Shown here: piece by piece, positions 1 to 10,924 of the stretch
How positions within the stretch are numbered: the stretch's first letter is position 1
How the letters are laid out: every line of letters starts with the position of its first letter
DNA from: Anas platyrhynchos
Taxonomy: Eukaryota > Chordata > Aves > Anseriformes > Anatidae
Direction of reading: 5' to 3'
Assembly: GCF_047663525.1 (NCBI RefSeq)
Contig: NC_092617.1
Coordinates: 5,212,501-5,276,500, forward strand
DNA: 64,000 bases
Notes under the pieces: generated by a model
What the model saw: only the letters and a program-made list of their open reading frames with translations
What the model was told of the DNA's origin: nothing
Databases searched by the model: none
Translations under genes and position numbers: made by a program

Positions 1-450
1 CCACTATGGGGCCTACCAGGTACTTAGAAAGAGCCGATCTCAGAAACTACATGCACAGCAAGTGCCTTCTGCTGCCCTAGCATGGACACTGGCAGATGTG
101 AACCTAAAGGCACAGATCCCAGCCAGGAGTCAAGGGTGACCTGTCAGCTACTTCAGAAAGAGCTCAACTCACAGGCCATTTAACAACCATTCGCTTCCTG
201 CTGGACTTAAGTGTTTCTGAGCATATAATACCACACCTACAAAACACCCCCTTTTTGGGCACGGATCTGCCCAGATAGAAGTGATCTGGTTGTGATCCTC
301 CAAGCTCATGGCACACCTGCTGGGCTCCCAGCCTCTCTGACACTCAGGAGCCAGTTTCGTGCCAGTCCTGTGTGGTGCTAGAGCAGGAGGGACCTTGCAG
401 GCAAAGTTCCAGGCCCCTTGCCTGTTGGCGGTCTCCCAACTCCTTGTGCA
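1..450 (-). repeat. Segmental-duplication block D, inverted copy
   Basis: This stretch is the reverse complement of 26160-26980. Both include the same phrases around a cytosine-rich run, a TATAATACCACAC stretch and the tail CCACTATGGGGCC. A third, partial copy lies at 40960-41240. It sits on the downstream side of OR1, as the others sit downstream of OR3 and OR5. This copy lacks the CR1 insertion seen at 26391-26730. No gene is seen in it. Confidence 0.75.
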
Positions 451-515
451 CAATGAAGATCATGTTTTTATCCAGAAGCCATGAGCCTGAAGCAGACATT
501 CAGGGAAAGCACCCA

Positions 516-578
516 CCCAGCCCCAGCCCCAGCCCCAGCCCCAGCCCCAGCCCCAGCCCCAGCCCCAGCCCCAGCCCC
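516..578. repeat. (CCCCAG)n minisatellite
   Basis: About ten tandem hexamers CCCCAG. The paralogous block at 26070-26110, in the other orientation, has only a few interrupted GGGGCT units, so the array expanded or shrank after duplication. The open frames through it (Pro-Ala, Pro-Ser or Gly-Trp repeats) are simple-repeat artefacts. Confidence 0.95.
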
Positions 579-579
579 A

Positions 580-860
580 TCTGGCAGTGCTGCTCTGCAG
601 AGCGAGGGGGCTGTGGTGCCTGGGGCACGGGGACACTCTGCAGGGCCGTGCTGGGCAGGCTGGGAGGCAGACCCAGCACATGGGGTCACTGCCATTGCCC
701 CAGGGCCGCAAGGAATCACTGGCCGGGCTCCTTTGCTGGGGCTGCTGCATGCCTTGGGGCTGCAGAGCTCTCCTCTGCCTGCTCACACCAGATCAAGCAT
801 TTGAGCTCTGCTCAGTCCACCTCAGACAGGCTCACGCTCTGTGGGCTCCATTCACTGCTG
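580..860 (-). repeat. Duplicated GC-rich block, part of block D
   Basis: Reverse-complement match to 25810-26090 (shared words include CAGCACAGCCCTGCAG and GGCAATGGCAGTGACCCC). The nearest stretch of the OR5 module is 40340-40700. It lies downstream of the OR gene in each case. No coding signal is consistent among copies. Confidence 0.7.
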
Positions 861-1194
861 TCTCCTGGGCTCACACGGCCCCAGAAAAGAAGTCCCGTGA
901 GTGATTTTTTGCAGCCCTGGGGCAATGGCAGTGACATTTCCTTGTTTCTCACAGTCTTCACACAAGTCTTTCTCATAGCCTTTCCCACTGCCCAGCACTG
1001 CCTCCCAAGTGGGAATAAGCCAACCTTCAGAAGGGCCTTGGGCTTCTTCAGTCATCCTGCTGCTTATTAGGACCTTCCTGACTCCCCACAGAGCTCAGAG
1101 GGAGCCTTCTTGTCCAGTGTGTGGCCCTGCACTGGCTCTGTCTGGGACGGATTTAGTCTCTGCAGAGCGGCCCCTGTGGTGCTGTGTTTTCAGT

Positions 1195-1560
1195 ATGTGA
1201 CTGTACTGGGTCTGGCTGGGATGGAGTTAACTTTTCCAGTAGAAGCCCACCCAGTGCTGTGCTCTGCTTGAGTAGATAGAACAGCACTGGTATCACGGTT
1301 GTGTTTTGTCTTCTGCTGAGCAGTACTGTCATAGCATCAGGAATCCCTCTAATCCCCCCTCCCCAAAGAGCCAGCAGGCTGTGGGTGCACAAGAGAGAGG
1401 GAGGGGACATCACCAGGCAGCTAACCTAAACCAGCCACAGAGATATTCCATACCATATGATGTCACACTCAGCAATACAAGGTGGAAAATGGAAGGAGAG
1501 GGGAGAGGTGGGCTCCCGTTATGAAAACGTCTGTCCTCCTGAAAATCAGCTGTGTCTATT
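1195..1560 (+). mobile_element. ERVL-type LTR fragment (5' part)
   Basis: The stretch opens with an LTR-like TGTACTGGGTCTGGCTGGG and resembles, in the opposite orientation, the complete LTR at 42971-43567 (shared CAGCACTGGTATCAC, GATATTCCATA and the AGCAGTACTG region). The 3' part is missing. It lies between OR1 and its downstream block. Confidence 0.65.
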
Positions 1561-1606
1561 GAGGCCCTGTTTCAGGAAGTGGTCAAGCATCACGGTCACA
1601 AATAGC

Positions 1607-1611
<5 letters not shown>

Positions 1612-1647
<36 letters not shown>
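1612..1647. repeat. Poly(T) tract
   Basis: An almost pure run of about 35 T residues, ending in AAATAG. It could be the A-tail of a minus-strand retrocopy, but no source element is recognisable next to it. Confidence 0.9.
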
Positions 1648-1651
<4 letters not shown>

Positions 1652-1720
1652 AGCTTCTTTGCTAGTTCACAGGTGATGGAAATACACTGCAGCTGAGACC
1701 TATGAATTTCTGCTCGCTTC

Positions 1721-1726
1721 TTTATT
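1721..1726 (-). promoter_or_regulatory. Polyadenylation hexamer for OR1
   Basis: AATAAA on the minus strand, about 200 nt past the OR1 stop. The context (GACAATAAAGAAG) is shared with OR2, and OR4 and OR6 have a related GGATTCTTTATT context read on the plus strand. The conserved place and context support real 3' end use. Confidence 0.55.
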
Positions 1727-1922
1727 GTCTATAGGTACACAGAAAACCTGGCTTCACATATACATGAGATGATTAGGAAAAGTAAAGAGATAAATGAACA
1801 GGTAGGAGGCTAACAATGACATTAATTAAATCGACACCACAACTTGGAGAATATATTTATCAAGAAAAATAATACCAAATTACTTTCCTGTTTCTGAGAT
1901 AAACTCAGAATGTAAAGGCACA

Positions 1923-2858
1923 TTATAGTTTCTTAAGAAATATGTATTCAAACGATTTCCTCAGTGCATCCTTGAGCTCCTGGTTCCTCATGCTGTAAAT
2001 GAGGGGGTTCACTGCTGGAGGTAACATGGAGTAGAGAAAAGATACTGCAAGGTCCAGGTATGGGGAGGAGATGGAGGGGGGCTTCAGGTAGGCAAACATG
2101 ATAGTGCTGATAAACAGGGACACCACAGCCAGGTGAGGGAGGCACGTGGAAAAGGCTTTGTGCCGACCCTGCTCAGAGGGCATCCTCAGCACTGCCCTGA
2201 AGATCTGCACATAGGACACCACAATAAAAACAAAGCAACCAACAACTAAACAAAAGCTAAATGCAATAAATCCAACTTCCCTGAGGTAGGCGTCTGAGCA
2301 GGACAGCTTGAGGATGTGGGGGATTTCACAGAAGAACTGGTCCACAGCATTGCCTTGGCAGAGGGGCAGGGAAAATGTAGTGGCTGTGTGCAGGACAGCA
2401 TTGAGAAAGCCACTGCCCCAGGCAGCTGCTGCCATCTGGGCACAAGCTCTGCTGCCCACGAGGCTCCCGTAGTGCAGGGGCTTGCAGATGGCAACGTAGC
2501 GGTCATAGGCCATGACAGTGAGAATGCAATACTCTGCTGTGATAAAGAAGACAAAGAGAAAGACCTGTGCAGCACATCCTTGATAGGAGATGGCCCTGGT
2601 GTCCCAGAGGGCATTGGCCATGGCTTTGGGCAGAGTGGTGGAGATGCAGCCCAGGTCGAGGAGGGCGAGGTTGAGGAGGAAGAAGTACATGGGGGTGTGG
2701 AGGCGGTGGTCGCAGGCTACGGTGCTGAGGATGAGGCCGTTGCCCAGGAGGGCAGCCAGGTAGATGCCCAGGAAGAGCACAAAGTGCAGGAGCTGCAGCT
2801 CGCGCGTGTCTGCGAATGCCAGCAGGAGGAACTCACTCACAGAGCTGACGTTGGGCAT
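1923..2858 (-). CDS. OR1: olfactory receptor, class II gamma-c (OR14-like)
   Basis: Intact 311-residue seven-transmembrane odorant receptor, expected in the plasma membrane of olfactory neurons and coupled to Golf. Seen motifs: an N-glycosylation site at N3 (NVS), GN at 39-40 in TM1, LHTPMYFF at 53-60, C95 at the top of TM3, MAYDRYVAIC at 116-125, extracellular loop 2 cysteines C167, C177 and C187, SY at 215-216 in TM5, KAFSTC at 234-239 in TM6, and NPLIY at 284-288 in TM7. The start was chosen because MPN/MSN begins all six paralogs and a splice acceptor (pyrimidine run then CTACAG) lies about 25 nt upstream, giving a single coding exon after a noncoding exon. Length is usual for the family. 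The OR14-like name rests on remembered family features; the exact ligand is unknown. Confidence 0.95.
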   Translation of the reverse strand: MPNVSSVSEFLLLAFADTRELQLLHFVLFLGIYLAALLGNGLILSTVACDHRLHTPMYFFLLNLALLDLGCISTTLPKAMANALWDTRAISYQGCAAQVFLFVFFITAEYCILTVMAYDRYVAICKPLHYGSLVGSRACAQMAAAAWGSGFLNAVLHTATTFSLPLCQGNAVDQFFCEIPHILKLSCSDAYLREVGFIAFSFCLVVGCFVFIVVSYVQIFRAVLRMPSEQGRHKAFSTCLPHLAVVSLFISTIMFAYLKPPSISSPYLDLAVSFLYSMLPPAVNPLIYSMRNQELKDALRKSFEYIFLKKL

Positions 2859-3879
2859 TTTCTGACATTGACCACTGTTGTCTGTAGAGAAGGAGAAGGC
2901 AGAAAAAGTTTAGAAGACAATTCTCTGAGGAAAACCTACTGCAAGCCTTAGAGCACTCTCATCTGAAGCCCCTCTCTTTGCAAAAGGAGCTTTCTGCAGC
3001 TCTATCGCTTGAGTCCCAGCTGATGCTGGGTGAGACTGGCACTGCAAGCATGGATTGCTGGGGACTTTAGAGGTGTCCTTCTTTCTGTGAAGCAGTCAGA
3101 AAGCAGGAACAAGGGGGAAACTCAAGTTCAGTCCACTTATGAGATCCATGAACTTTGCAGGGTTGTTGCAAAAAACACCTCCAAACACACTGTAGAGCGA
3201 CTCAGATTTTGTTATGCTTCGTAGAACAATCACAGTCTTGTGTTTCCAAAGAAGTAGAGACAGCTTAAAGCAAAGAAGCCCCAACCCCACTGCAGACGGA
3301 CAGAATCCTCACCTTATCCCCAGGTGCATGAGCAGGATCTCAGCTTTTCCTTCTTTGCAAAGGCTGCAGAGGCCTCATTCCAGCTGCCCACAGACAGCCA
3401 TCCAGCAGCACAGACATGGTTTTATACAAAGGGGTCTTCTCCTTGAGGTACCTGGATAACACAAGGATGCCAGCAGAGAGCTGCAACCTGCGGGAGAGAA
3501 GCGTGCAGCCCAGGACAATGCCCCATGGACAGAGCTGGATATTATCAATTTGTGGCGCACCAATATCCAATCTGCATCCCCTGCAGTGTCTGGAGGAGAC
3601 CTGGACACCAACTCTTGGCTAAAAAGGGCAGCTGGGTTACAACACTCCAAGGGGCTTCCGCCAGACTTTCTCACCTGACAGTGCAACCAAGCAGGACTCT
3701 CAAAGCCTACTTCATTGCCCACTGCCCTCCCAGAAACAAGACCCAGCAGGAGACCCTTCCAGGAGCTGCAGCTGCACAGCCCTGCAGCCAGGCGCTTACC
3801 TTGTCAAGGGCTGTGCAGGTTTCTCCTGCAGGCAGCTCTCAGCATCCTCCCACTGCCTCCAAGCCCTCTCTCCTTCTCT

Positions 3880-4420
3880 CCTGTCCCCGTGCCAGCTGCA
3901 GTCCGAGCCCCCAGCCCTGCTGCGCTGTGCAGAGGAGCTGCTCCTGGGCACATCTGGCTCTCTGCTTCATGGGACTTTCTGAAATGTGTTTTCTCTGTCC
4001 CACAAGCCCGGCCCAGCTCAGCAGCACAGCACCAGCCCAAGGCACTGCAATCACCCCTCTGGGGGCTTTGCTGATGAGCCCACGAACCTCAGGCACTCAG
4101 AGACAATTGAAGACATCTCTCCAGAAGGCCAAGTCAGAGGCAAGTTTCCTGCAGTGTCCCCCTGAGGGCCAGCACTCACACAGCCTCCCTTGGAGCTCGT
4201 TAGAGCAGAACCCTGGAGGCAGTGAGGACAAGGAGACAAAGGCAATGTGAAGGTGACCCTGATGTGTAGGAAAACTGGATGTGTGTCACCAAGCACAAGG
4301 GCCAGGCCTGGACTCCCTACTCAAGGAAGGGAGATCCTTTCCCTGCACACCTTTCTCAGGGCTCTTTGTGGGGCAGTAGGAGATGGGGATGTGCATTGCC
4401 AAGTGCAGGAGAATGGTACG
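3880..4420 (-). repeat. Block P upstream of OR1
   Basis: GC-rich block about 1.0 kb upstream of the OR1 start, present upstream of all six OR14-like loci here (others at 9050, 21890, 33960, 37740 and 47340). Conserved words include GGGGACACTGCAGGAAACTTG and GAGCTCCAAGGGAGGCTG on the OR strand. Its place suggests that it holds the promoter or first noncoding exon, which is an inference. Long open frames in it are not conserved as protein. Confidence 0.7.
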
Positions 4421-5300
4421 ACCCCTGCCTGCTTCATGGCTGGGGGTGAGGAGGCAATGAGGCCCTGGTGGTTTAATGAAAAGCTGTCTCCTCTTTGGCC
4501 TCAGTGACAGACACAATAGCCATAGCCATGGACACAAAGACCTGGTCCTGCTGGGACATTTAGCCTTGTCACAGTCCTCTTCCCCGTCTATACATGGCTT
4601 TCCCAAGGACTCCGAGACCTCCTTTTTGGCTGCAGACCCTTATCTCTGTGGTGTCACAGCAGATCTGAGATGAGCGTCATAACTAAGATCTTCTTGGTGG
4701 CCGTGCTCCTCAGAAGGCAGCTCTGTAGGAAGCTGGCCTGGTTCCTGGTGAGCAGGCACCACTGCTCGTATGGCATCCCTCGTTGTACCCAGGCCCTCAT
4801 CCTCATGGTCACTACTCACTCAGCAGGGTCCCAGTCTGCCCTGATGGGTGGGGTTCCTCTTCCTCTGGTACAGGACTGGGCTCTTCTCCATGTGAAAGTC
4901 AAGAGTTTTCTGACGTCAAAATCCTGCAGACTCTCAAGGTTGCCCCACAGTGATGCTCCATACTATCAGCTGTTAATGTCAGCAGGCAGACAGTTCAACC
5001 TTTGTGTAATTGTGTTATATCTGACCAGACAGCAGCAGCAAGAGTTGCAGGGAAATTTGGATAATTCAGGAGTAACAAGTTGAATGGAATTGCAGCACAA
5101 TCACAGAAGAGCAGGGGATGGAAGGCTGTCAGGTTCCACATTTGCTGCGCTTTCTTCTCATGCATGCTGTCAGTTTGTCTGGAGCTGTGTCCTGAATGTT
5201 ATGTGGCTGTGCAGGTCAAAACTGGACGGGCCAAAGCCCAGCTGGAGCTCAATCCATCTATTACTGTCAAAGACAATAAAATAAAAATAAAAATACTTTA
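4421..5300 (-). repeat. Block Q, distal to block P
   Basis: Continues block P outward. Homologous stretches lie at 34490-35300 and 47900-48565 (shared AGGCAGCTCTGTAGGAAGCTGGCC, TGCTCGTATGGCATCCCTCGT and TTGAATGGAATTGCAGCAC). The copy at 21340-21600 is partial and inverted. No gene seen. Confidence 0.65.
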
Positions 5301-5369
5301 AATGAAGGAAGATTAGGGAGAATCATAATGCTTTATTGGATTTTGGGGGGAAAACCTGGTGACAAGGTT

Positions 5370-6060
5370 TTCCCCTCATGGCCTCAAGGTTTTCTCCTCA
5401 TGGCCAGTGCCATCCTTCCAATGCACATTTTGTAGTACTTTTTTCTCTCCTGCTCTTTCCTACTACCACAGAATGCTCCATCAGGGTGGAAACCACTCCT
5501 GAAGTAGGCATCCCAACCCAGCAGGCTCCTTGCGGCCTCTCAGCCAAGCAGACACAAGTCACCTCAGCAGCAGCTTCCAAGCAAGGGGCCTGCGGCTGGC
5601 CTTGCAGCTTCTTGGCTCGACACAGCCAAGCCTTGTGCCTGCTGCTGTGCACTCATGGACTCAAGCAGAAGGGACAGGACAACCCATCTGGGGGCCTTCT
5701 TTCTGCCTGGGTCCTCCTGGGTCTGGAGGCAGAGGGGATCCCCCAGTCAGCATGCCAAGCAGGTGCCTTCTCCTGGCCTAGCAGGGCCACTGCCACATGT
5801 CAGCCCAAAAGTGCAGATCCCAGGGAGAAGGCAAGGGTGACCTGCCACCTACACACAGAAGTGACCTCCCAGTCCCTTTCTGTGACACGTTCCTGCTGCT
5901 GCCCTATCAAGTGCAGAGACAGAAGTGACCTCACAGTCCCTGCCACAGTCACATTCCTCCTGTTGGGGCAGGAGATCCTGAAGCAGAGCTCGCATCTCCC
6001 TAGTCCCTTAGGGACTAGGACTCACTTTTCTGGGTTAGAGATTAAACAGAGGTTTTTTGA
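5370..6060 (+). repeat. Block R, copy 1
   Basis: Closely matches 17150-17790 in the same orientation, and 27700-27965 and 57020-57414 in reverse (shared CACAGTCCCTACCACAGTCAC-type and GACACGTTCCTGCTGCTGCC words). The apparent 238-codon frame is not kept in the other copies, so I treat this as a noncoding duplicated repeat. Confidence 0.7.
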
Positions 6061-6179
6061 GAAAGTTTGGTGTTCTTCTGTGGTTAGGGTATAAGAAGCT
6101 ATGTAGTTTATTTAGGTCTGCCAATAAATCGAGGGATAAATAGAGCATTTCAATACTAGTGTCCACGGAAGGCATTTGG

Positions 6180-7302
6180 GTGAGTAAGCCTCATCTCGGC
6201 AAGGAATGCAAGGAATAATAAGAAGAGATTCTAGAGATACATCACTCGGAAAAGAAAGGCCAAGGAGAGTGTACCCCCTGCGATGGATGAGAAGGGTGGA
6301 CTGGTAATGACAGACATGGAGAAGGCTGAGGGACTCAACAACATCTTTGCTTCAGTCTTCCCTGCCAGTCAGGCTTCCCAAGTCTTTCATTCCCTGAAGC
6401 CATAGATGGAGGCTGGGGGGCAAAGTCCCACCCACTCTAAGTGAAGAGCAGGTTTGAGACCACCCGATGGAACTCAACAAGCACAAGTCTATGGCACCTG
6501 ATGACTTGCATCCCGTCGTCCTGAGGGAACTGGCTGATGCAGTTGGCAAGCCTCTCTCCATCATATTTGAAGAGTCCTGTCAGCTGTGTGAAGTCCATGG
6601 TGGCTTGAAAAAGGGAAATATCACTCCCATTTTTAAAAAGGGTAGAAAGGATAACCCAGGGAACTACTGAATGGTGAGCCTCAGTTCTGTGCCTGAAAAG
6701 ATCATGGAAAAGATCCTCCTGGAATCAGAGTCAAGGCACAAAGAGGTTATCCGAGGCAAGAAGAATGGCTTCACCAAAGGGTAAATGGTGCCTGGCCAAT
6801 CTGGTGGCTTTCTACAATGGAGTGACCACATCAGACAACAAGGGAAGACCAACCGATGTCATCTACTTGGACTTCTGTAAGACCGTTGCCATGGTCCCAC
6901 ATGACATCCTGGTCTCCAAATTAGAGAGATACAGATTTGATGGGTGTACCATTCAGTGGATAAGGAGTTGGCCTGAAAGTCACACCCAGAGAGTGGTGCT
7001 CAATGGTTCTATGTCCAAGTGGAGGCTGGTGATGTCTTGTATCTCCGGGGTCTTTCCTCAGACCCATATGGTTCAATATGTTTATTAGTGACATAGACAG
7101 TGGGGTCGGGTGCACCCTCTGCAAGTGTGCAGATGACAGCAAGCTGAGAGATGTAGTTGATGCAACAGAGGAAGGGATTCCTGTGCAAAGGACCCTGGGC
7201 AACCTGTTCTCATGGGGGGCATCCCTGTTCATGACCAGGGGGTTAACAATAGGCGATCTTTAAAGTCCTTCCAACAGGAGCCATTCTCTGATTCTATGGT
7301 CT
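6180..7302 (+). mobile_element. Old CR1 LINE copy (reverse transcriptase part)
   Basis: Reading in shifting frames gives CR1 reverse transcriptase: KRKAKESVPP and MEKAEGLNN near 6260-6340, a DDLHP..LRELAD block near 6500-6545, FKKGRKDNPGNY near 6635-6670, [19 protein letters not shown] near 6855-6910, and CADD (normally FADD or YADD) near 7120-7135. The end has CTTCCAACAGGAGCCATTCTCTGATTC, a decayed CR1 3' end. Several stops and shifts make it dead and 5' truncated. Confidence 0.85.
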
Positions 7303-8099
7303 CATGAGCTCTACCTCAAGCATGACTCCCACCCCATCAGCCTTCCTGTGGTCTGTCACCTGACCAGAACTGAAGATGCCTCACCATCATCTTCAATGCC
7401 ATGTGCATGCTTCTGGCCTTTACGGTCCCTATCTGTGACACATTCCTCCTGGAGGTCCGTCAGCTCCAGAGACAGAAGTGGCCTCCCAGCCTCCTTCACA
7501 TCTACATGCCTCCTGCATGCCCAACAGATCCTGAGGCACACCTGATCCCAGCCCAGCATTCCCAGCCAGCTCCTCCTTGTGGCCTCTGATCTGATCACAT
7601 ACCTGTCATCTCATATGACTCTTCCAATGCCATATGACTGCTTCAGGACCTCACAGTCCCTGCCCTACGCCAAGCATAAAAAACACACAAGGTAAGGGTA
7701 GGAGTGGGCTTGAAGCTGAGATGTGCTGTGTGCATGCTGGAGGGCTTTGGGGGTTAGATGATCAGGTTAATGTTTAGGAATTAGAGGTCACATTCCAGGG
7801 TTAAAGGAATGGCAAGGGCTTCAAGGAATTGTTTGGTGTTGTGCCTAAGGATCCTGCTCAGGGTTTAGAATAAGGGCAAGCTTTGAGGACTTCAGTTTAG
7901 GTCTGGTTTGGCTCCTAAGGTGAAAGCTGGCACTTTTCTCTTTGGTTAGGCTTAATCATCCTTCTGCTTGCCCCTCTACTAGAAGATGGGTTTGACATCT
8001 GCCTTTTCCAAGTCCCGAGGAAAGTCTTTGATCCATCTGTCCTTTCCAAGGTATTTGAGATAGGTCTTATGACAATGTCAGCACCTCCCCTAGCACCTC
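7303..8099. other. No gene seen
   Basis: A block R-like scrap lies at about 7420-7500. A stretch with scattered GGTTAG/TTAGGG-like words at about 7740-7960 resembles 17815-17950 and, in reverse, 41760-42050. Nothing coding is supported. Confidence 0.5.
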
Positions 8100-8129
8100 T
8101 CTCATCCTTCCCACACCACCGCTAAGGAA

Positions 8130-8830
8130 CCTGAGGATTGACCAGGGGATGATGAATGTTCGGAAAGAACTTGGTTAAGATCTGTGAGGTGGGCATCTGC
8201 ATGATTAGGAAGAGGAAGATTGGATACAAATGCAAATTTTGAAAGCAAAACCAAGAGTATCACCGTGGCACTGCAGGACAGCTCCAACAATGGGGCAAAA
8301 CCACACAAGGGTTGCTTGACACTGGGGCCACAGAACAGTAGCTGGGAGGAGGAGAATTCCTGTACATGAGAGAAATTCCCCTGGTTCAGGTACAGCTGCC
8401 TTCTGGAGTCAGACCTTCCACTTCTCGAGCCTTGCAGAGAACAGGGATGGCATACAGCCCAGGGCTGACCATAGGGCATGGTCCCCAGCAGGAAGCACTG
8501 CGGTCATGCAGAAGGTGCAGCTGAGAGTGCTGCCACCTCTGTGAGCAAAGGGGGTGCTGTCCCAAGCCAGGAAGCTGGCTAGCATCTGGCATAGGGTGCT
8601 GGAGCTGTACAAGGCCTGCAAGGAGGAGAAATCTCCCTCAGGAAGAAGGCCACGGGCATCTGCAGGTGTTTGGTGTCAGGCACCAGCATAGTGATGAGGG
8701 TGTTCCACATCCCAGTAACCGTGCTGGTCAAGTAAGAGGGGAAGAAGAGATTTGTGTATGGGTAGAGGATCTTCCAGATGGACAGCTAGGGAAACTCAAT
8801 GAATGGTGTCTTAGTGTCTCATTCCCTTCA
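8130..8830 (-). pseudogene. Olfactory receptor pseudogene of a different subfamily
   Basis: On the minus strand, pieces in shifting frames line up with an OR in order: NTLITMLVPDTKHLQMPVAFFL (TM1-TM2, standing for the LHTPMYFFL region), SSSTLCQMLASFL (TM2-loop), CFLLGTMPYGQPWAVCHP (standing for the MAYDRYVAIC region, TM3) and LLFCGPSVKQPLCGFAPLLELSC (loop 2 with its cysteines, TM5 start). Frameshifts and lost motif residues make it nonfunctional. It is clearly not a decayed copy of the six OR14-like genes, since loop 2 reads FCGP rather than SLPLC. The family placement within class II is uncertain. Confidence 0.75.
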
Positions 8831-9049
8831 TGGAAACCCTTTACAGCATTCTGGTCCCCCCTCTTTTGTTAGAACACGTTCAGAGGGGTGAAATGATCCC
8901 TGGCAGTCATGGCTGAGGTGTCCTGCCATGCTGTGGGAACACAATAGGAGTTAAGGGAGAGAATCATTTGTACTCATGTTTGACAATCGAACTATAATAG
9001 CATAAAATCAGTCTCTCCCAGATTCATCAAGGAGCAGCCAGTGATGTCT

Positions 9050-9480
9050 TCAGTCTGCCTCAATCAGCACACCCCAGCAGAGACCCTGCTGCCTTCGGGA
9101 GCTGTCAGCCCTGAGGCCTTGGGGACACCTCCAGGGAGCCCAAGGGCACAGAGCAAGAGATGCCATGGTTGGGTGCTGTGCTGCTGAGCTGGGCCGGGCT
9201 CCTGGGCCCAAGGGGAGCTCCTGGCAAGCGCTGCCGAGAGCCAGCTGTGCCCAGGAGCACAGCTGCAGCAGGGCTCTGCACAGCGCAGCAGGGCTGGGGG
9301 CTCTGACCGCAACTGGCACACAGAGAGGACAGAAGGAGAGAGGGCTTGGAGGCACTGAGGAGCACAACAACAGAGGGCAGCGTGTGGCAGGACACATCTG
9401 CAGGCTCTTGGCACCGTGAGGCTCTGGCAGCAGGGCACTGCAGGTGGGGCTGCCAGAGGGGTCTTCTACAGCTGGGACAT
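9050..9480 (+). repeat. Block P upstream of OR2
   Basis: Same GC-rich block as at 3880-4420, on the opposite strand, about 1.45 kb upstream of the OR2 start. It keeps the GCTGTGCTGCTGAGCTGGGC and GCACAGCGCAGCAGGGCTGG words but lacks the distal GTGTGTCACC part. Confidence 0.7.
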
Positions 9481-9899
9481 CCAATGACTGATAGCATCTG
9501 TCAGGGTTGGTCTCTCTGTTTATGCAGTGCTTTAGATAATGGCATTATGAGGGGCAATTCAGGAGGAACATCAAGGCTTGGCTTATGTGAAGGGGAAGAC
9601 TTTTTCTGCAGTCTGTGCTTGCAGACTGCTGCAGTGGACAGGAGGCAGGTTTCATTTTCAGGATTGTACAGGAGACTGAGACTCCTGGAGCATTGCATTG
9701 AGAAATCAATAACTCGGTGATCAAATTTGTAAAGTACCTTCCCAAACATCATCTCATGGACTGCACCAGCATCATCATAATGTGGTCCTCTCACGTTTTA
9801 TCCTAGCTTATCTTTAGGAGCTACAAAAGCTCTGATACCCCCTGTCTTTGGGAGGTGTCTGCAGGCTAAAGCAGAGCAAACAGCATTTGCAATGATAAG

Positions 9900-10160
9900 G
9901 AGCTGAGTCCTCTGCAGGCAGAGCTGCAGCACAGGAGGGTCTGCTGAGTGTCCGTCTGTCCCTCCCTGGCCTTGCCTCCCCTGGCAGCAGCACGCTGGCA
10001 TTCCTTCTGGCTTCTCCAGCTGGCCGTGCTGCTGCTGGTCTTGTTCCCAGGCTGGCTGGGGATGGGGGTTTCACATGCCCGTGGGGTGAGCCCTTGGTGT
10101 GCTTGGGGGAAGGGGAGTATGGGGACAGGGTGAGAGTTCTGGAGATCTGCACTTTGTGCC
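9900..10160 (+). repeat. OR-upstream repeat, copy 1
   Basis: Near-identical to 23105-23390 (shared CTGCAGCACAGGAGGGTCTG and GTGCTGCTGCTGGTCTTGTTC). Both copies sit between block P and an OR on the plus strand and are followed by a CR1 3' end. Confidence 0.75.
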
Positions 10161-10164
10161 TGGA

Positions 10165-10395
10165 TTCCTCTGCCCTCAGCAGTGTCGTGGTTTCTTAGGT
10201 ACTGGAACAGACACCACAGGGAAGTGGTCACAACACTGAGGCTGCCAGAATTTAAGAAATATTTGGGCAACCCCCTCAGATATATAGACCAATTTGGGGG
10301 TTTTCACGTACAGATTCAGGGGTGGGATTTGAATAGCCTTGTGGGCCCCTTCCAAGCTGGGATATTCTATGACTCCATGTCTCTATGAACCTATG
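10165..10395 (+). mobile_element. CR1 3' end fragment
   Basis: Contains the CR1 3' region: CACCACAGGGAAGTGGTCAC, then CCTTGTGGGCCCCTTCCAA and GATATTCTATGACTCC. The homologous insertion at 23590-23800 is in the same place relative to OR3, so it predates that duplication. Confidence 0.8.
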
Positions 10396-10399
10396 AGTC

Positions 10400-10900
10400 C
10401 AATAGTTCTGTAGCTCAGGAAATGCCAGCACAGGCCAAATGAGCTTAACCGTGGCTGTCGTCTCTAAATGAAACTCAGCACCAAAGGAACCATCCTCTTT
10501 TGTCTGAGGATCGACAGGTTTTCACTTGAAATGCCTTAGAAAACAGAGCAGGGTGAGCAGATCGGTACAAAATGCAAAAATAAATTCCCACAGCTCTGTT
10601 CTGCAGTTGGGTAAACTGGGAGCAACAATATTGAAAAGCTCTTTATAATCAGATGATTGAATCTGAGAGTACCCCATCTTCCTCTTTACTTCTGGTTGTG
10701 GGGCAGGACTGACCCCTTTCTTACTCAGATCAGGGTCACCTGCTCCCAGGGACACCCTAAGGCAGCATGAAGTAGACCACATGAAAGGGCCCTGCTAAAA
10801 GCCTGACTGAAAGAGTTTTCAGGGCAGTTATGCAAGAAATGGAAGAAGTTTATCTCAGGTATGTCTTCTTATTTATTAAAGATTTTTTCTTCCTTGAGCA
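10400..10900. other. OR2 proximal upstream region
   Basis: No gene seen. Just before the gene, a pyrimidine-rich TTTTTTCTTCCTTGAGCAG forms a predicted splice acceptor for the coding exon, about 20 nt before the OR2 ATG. Confidence 0.4.
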
Positions 10901-10924
10901 GTAACCCATGGCCAGAACTACCAA

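Noticed and set aside
372..1070. A 232-codon frame with Pro-Ser repeats
   Set aside because: It is created by the CCCCAG array and has no support in paralogous blocks.
2316..2951. A 211-codon frame opposite OR1, with like frames opposite OR2-OR6
   Set aside because: It is the reverse of conserved OR codons (Glu/Gly/Val-rich: EEGEVEEEEVHGGV). Its conservation follows from that of the OR gene itself.
3525..4250. Long overlapping frames in block P and its copies
   Set aside because: Frames differ between the six copies through indels; the block is conserved as DNA, not as protein.
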